Of a DNA stretch of 16,848 bases, positions 15,816 to 16,848 are shown piece by piece (positions within the stretch are counted from its first letter, which is position 1; each line of letters begins with the position of its first letter). Made by a program: the position numbers and the translations under genes. Source of the stretch: Endomicrobium sp. (GTDB lineage: Bacteria; Elusimicrobiota; Endomicrobiia; Endomicrobiales; Endomicrobiaceae); the NCBI GenBank assembly GCA_031278115.1, contig JAITKZ010000052.1, positions 1 to 16,848 of the forward strand. Direction: 5' to 3'. Below the pieces are notes generated by a model, which made no database searches, was not told where the DNA came from, and was given only the letters and a program-made list of their open reading frames with translations.

Positions 15816-15849
15816 GGGGTTTAATTAAATTTTTTTCAAAATAAACCCT
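15816..15849. repeat. Inverted repeat downstream of tRNA-His
   Basis: GGGTTTA (15817-15823) and TAAACCC (15842-15848) are exact complements with an 18-base AT-rich gap, and a G-T pair extends the stem by one. The gap ends in seven T. It could slow or end transcription of the tRNA unit, but no T run follows the stem, so it is not a standard terminator. The rest of 15760-15883 shows nothing recognisable. Confidence 0.35.
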
Positions 15850-15883
15850 GCAATCTGTGCCGAGTATTCAAATCGCCAACTTC

Positions 15884-16107
15884 TCAAATCTTATCAGTAT
15901 TATTTAAGACAAATTTCGCAAAACTCCAACATTCCTTAACATTTATGCTTTCCGTGTTGTCAAATAAACTTTCAATACCCGCAATTTCAGAATTTAACCG
16001 TTTAATTCTTCTGCCCCGTTGTCTTCGTCTATTTTTGGAAAACAAACAGCAAAAGCCGATTTATACATTTTATGCTTGGCTGGCTTATGAGGAAACAGTG
16101 TATCAAA
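15884..16107 (-). pseudogene. Frameshifted C-terminal remnant of an unidentified protein
   Basis: On the minus strand, an open stretch from 16107 reads KMYKSAFAVCFPKIDEDNG and AEELNG and stops at 15994-15996. A second frame overlaps it and continues as LNSEIAGIESLFDNTESINV, then KECWSFAKFVLNN, to TGA at 15884-15886. Joined by one frame change near 16000-16010, the two read as a natural acidic, globular-looking C-terminus of about 75 residues. Upstream of 16107 this frame is closed by a stop. I do not recognise the family. A plus-strand frame over the same bases (15945-16139) is also open, so strand choice rests on composition only. It lies downstream of the TIR gene on the same strand and may be a decayed partner. 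Confidence 0.4.
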
Positions 16108-16161
16108 TTAGCAACTTTATTGATGAGAAGTCAGAATAAGTAAGTTATTGTGAAACCAACA

Positions 16162-16301
16162 GGATTGTGGCAATCCAGCGTCCTTTGTAGTTTGATTAAA
16201 TAATCAAAAATAATCTGCATCTCATCTATTATTTTGACACCCCGCCCTGCATATCGGGTGCAAGCACCTCCGACCGCCCACAATCAAACGGGCTTGTTTT
16301 T
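16162..16301. repeat. Inverted-repeat cluster in a locally G+C-richer patch
   Basis: Four short inverted repeats follow one another: GGATTG-TGG-CAATCC (16162-16176), TTTGATTA-AA-TAATCAAA (16191-16208), GGTGC-AA-GCACC (16257-16268) and GCCC-10-GGGC (16276-16293), the last followed by five T on the plus strand. GATTGTGG (16163-16170) can also pair with CCACAATC (16278-16285). The stretch 16236-16293 is visibly richer in G and C than its surroundings. Short frames on both strands look codon-like, but none has a start and all are short. It could be a structured RNA ending in a plus-strand terminator, or the relic of a small mobile element. Confidence 0.45.
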
Positions 16302-16810
16302 ATATGTTCTGTCTATTCGCAATTGCTTCGTTAACTAAATTTTCTAAACTGTTAGATATATCATTATAAGTGTTGTATGATTTTGGATTGAAACAACGAA
16401 CATAATAAGAGAGTTTTTGTCCGTTATTTTTCAAAGTAAAATAATCAAAAGGGTTATTTCCTTGATAACAGAGACCAGAACCACCATCTCTCACATCACG
16501 AGCGCATTTAATATTATGAATATAAATGCCGAGAACTCCTTTGCCATCATTGCCACGCTCTCTCTATCTCATACCTAACCCATTTTCTTTCAGCAGTATT
16601 TTCGCCTATAAGCACAACGAGACAAGAGCAACCAGACATATTATCGTCAATCCATCTTTTTATTGCTATATCACCGCCTCTCTTAACGGTTTCCCAATCA
16701 TTGTCGGAAACAGGAGTATTTCCTTCTATAACTCCGATATTTCTTATTTGCGAGGCTCGCATAACATCTTTCTCATAATGAAAACTGTAAAAAACTCTTC
16801 TTTTAGTCAT
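16300..16810 (-). pseudogene. TIR-domain protein (DUF1863/MTH538 type, ThsB-like), frameshifted
   Basis: The minus strand from ATG 16810 reads RRVFYSFHYEKDVMR, NTPVSDNDWETVKRGGD, CLVVLIGENTAERKW and VRYEIERAW, then hits TGA at 16547-16549. Skipping one base (16552) opens a second frame: NDGKGVLGIYIHNIK, GNNPFDYFTLKNNGQKL, YNTYNDISNSLENLV, ending at TAA 16300-16302. Joined, they make a full-length protein of about 170 residues of the DUF1863 TIR family, which includes ThsB, the signalling TIR of Thoeris anti-phage defence. Glu81 in RKWVRYEIERAW is the likely catalytic Glu of TIR NAD hydrolysis. One indel is the only defect seen, so it is a young pseudogene or a sequencing error. AAAAGGAG seven bases before the ATG is a strong ribosome site. 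Any partner upstream lies outside the window. Confidence 0.8.
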
Positions 16811-16817
16811 AAAATCG

Positions 16818-16825
16818 CTCCTTTT
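16818..16825 (-). promoter_or_regulatory. Ribosome binding site of the TIR gene
   Basis: The minus strand reads AAAAGGAG here, seven bases before ATG 16810. It is one of the best ribosome sites in the window and fixes the TIR start. Its presence suggests strong translation before the gene was broken. Confidence 0.7.
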
Positions 16826-16848
16826 ATTTTGTTGTAAGATAAAAAATT

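Noticed and set aside
15945..16139. Plus-strand open frame of 64 codons ending in FIDEKSE.
   Set aside because: It has no ribosome site. The overlapping minus-strand frames have more natural composition and a fitting stop. Not excluded, but not called.
16540..16560. Programmed +1 frameshift in the TIR gene.
   Set aside because: The slip from CAA to AAU pairs poorly and no stimulatory Shine-Dalgarno or structure of known type is evident.
16526..16837. Plus-strand open frame of 103 codons opposite the TIR gene.
   Set aside because: It is a shadow of the minus-strand TIR gene, which has clear family motifs and a strong ribosome site.
15682..16848. tRNA-His 3' end as an attachment site of an integrated island.
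   Set aside because: No second copy of the tRNA 3' end and no integrase gene was found in the window.
1..16848. CRISPR array or tandem spacer-repeat structure.
   Set aside because: Reading through all intergenic stretches showed no regularly spaced repeats beyond the single pair at 192-285.

Overview
The window reads as a chromosomal segment of an AT-rich bacterium (by eye about one third G+C). It carries a compact, mostly essential core-gene block with decayed accessory, defence-type genes at both ends. AT richness, many 4-base gene overlaps, a bacterial LCP/LytR_C gene beside nadD-yqeK-rsfS, and several genes broken by frameshifts suggest an Elusimicrobiota-like (for example Endomicrobium-type) genome under reductive decay. 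That taxonomic guess is inference and was not tested.

Layout. (1) 1-561: the C-terminal part of a D12-class adenine DNA methyltransferase, broken by a change in a poly-G tract and a 40-base duplicative insertion carrying a second G tract. (2) 837-6864, plus strand: def-fmt-trxA-trxB-polA-coaE, with 4-base overlaps at three junctions, covering N-formyl-Met handling, thiol redox, DNA repair/replication and the last step of CoA synthesis. (3) 7048-8337: rho, followed by a good intrinsic terminator. (4) 8470-11921, plus strand: a BatE-like TPR/SH3 membrane protein, nadD, yqeK, an LCP/LytR_C-like envelope protein, and rsfS with an unusual lysine-rich tail. All four junctions overlap. (5) 14048-11971, minus strand: thiL-tsaE-tsaB (thiamine diphosphate and tRNA t6A synthesis), convergent with rsfS and divergent from comEC. 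(6) 14090-15493: a short comEC without the metallo-beta-lactamase domain. (7) 15599-15759: tRNA-Arg(UCU) and tRNA-His(GUG) behind a strong consensus promoter. (8) 15760-16848: an accessory region with a frameshifted gene remnant, a G+C-richer patch dense in inverted repeats, and a frameshifted TIR-domain gene of the DUF1863/ThsB type on the minus strand.

The core genes look intact and ordinary. The main points of interest are the methyltransferase wreck with its two G tracts, the disrupted TIR gene and the hairpin-rich patch beside it, the PolA that lacks proofreading residues and has Glu-to-Asp changes in motifs A and C, the basic tail on RsfS, and the facing near-leaderless promoters between thiL and comEC. 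No complete new system is visible, but the right edge is the place to extend: a partner for the TIR protein would lie beyond base 16848.
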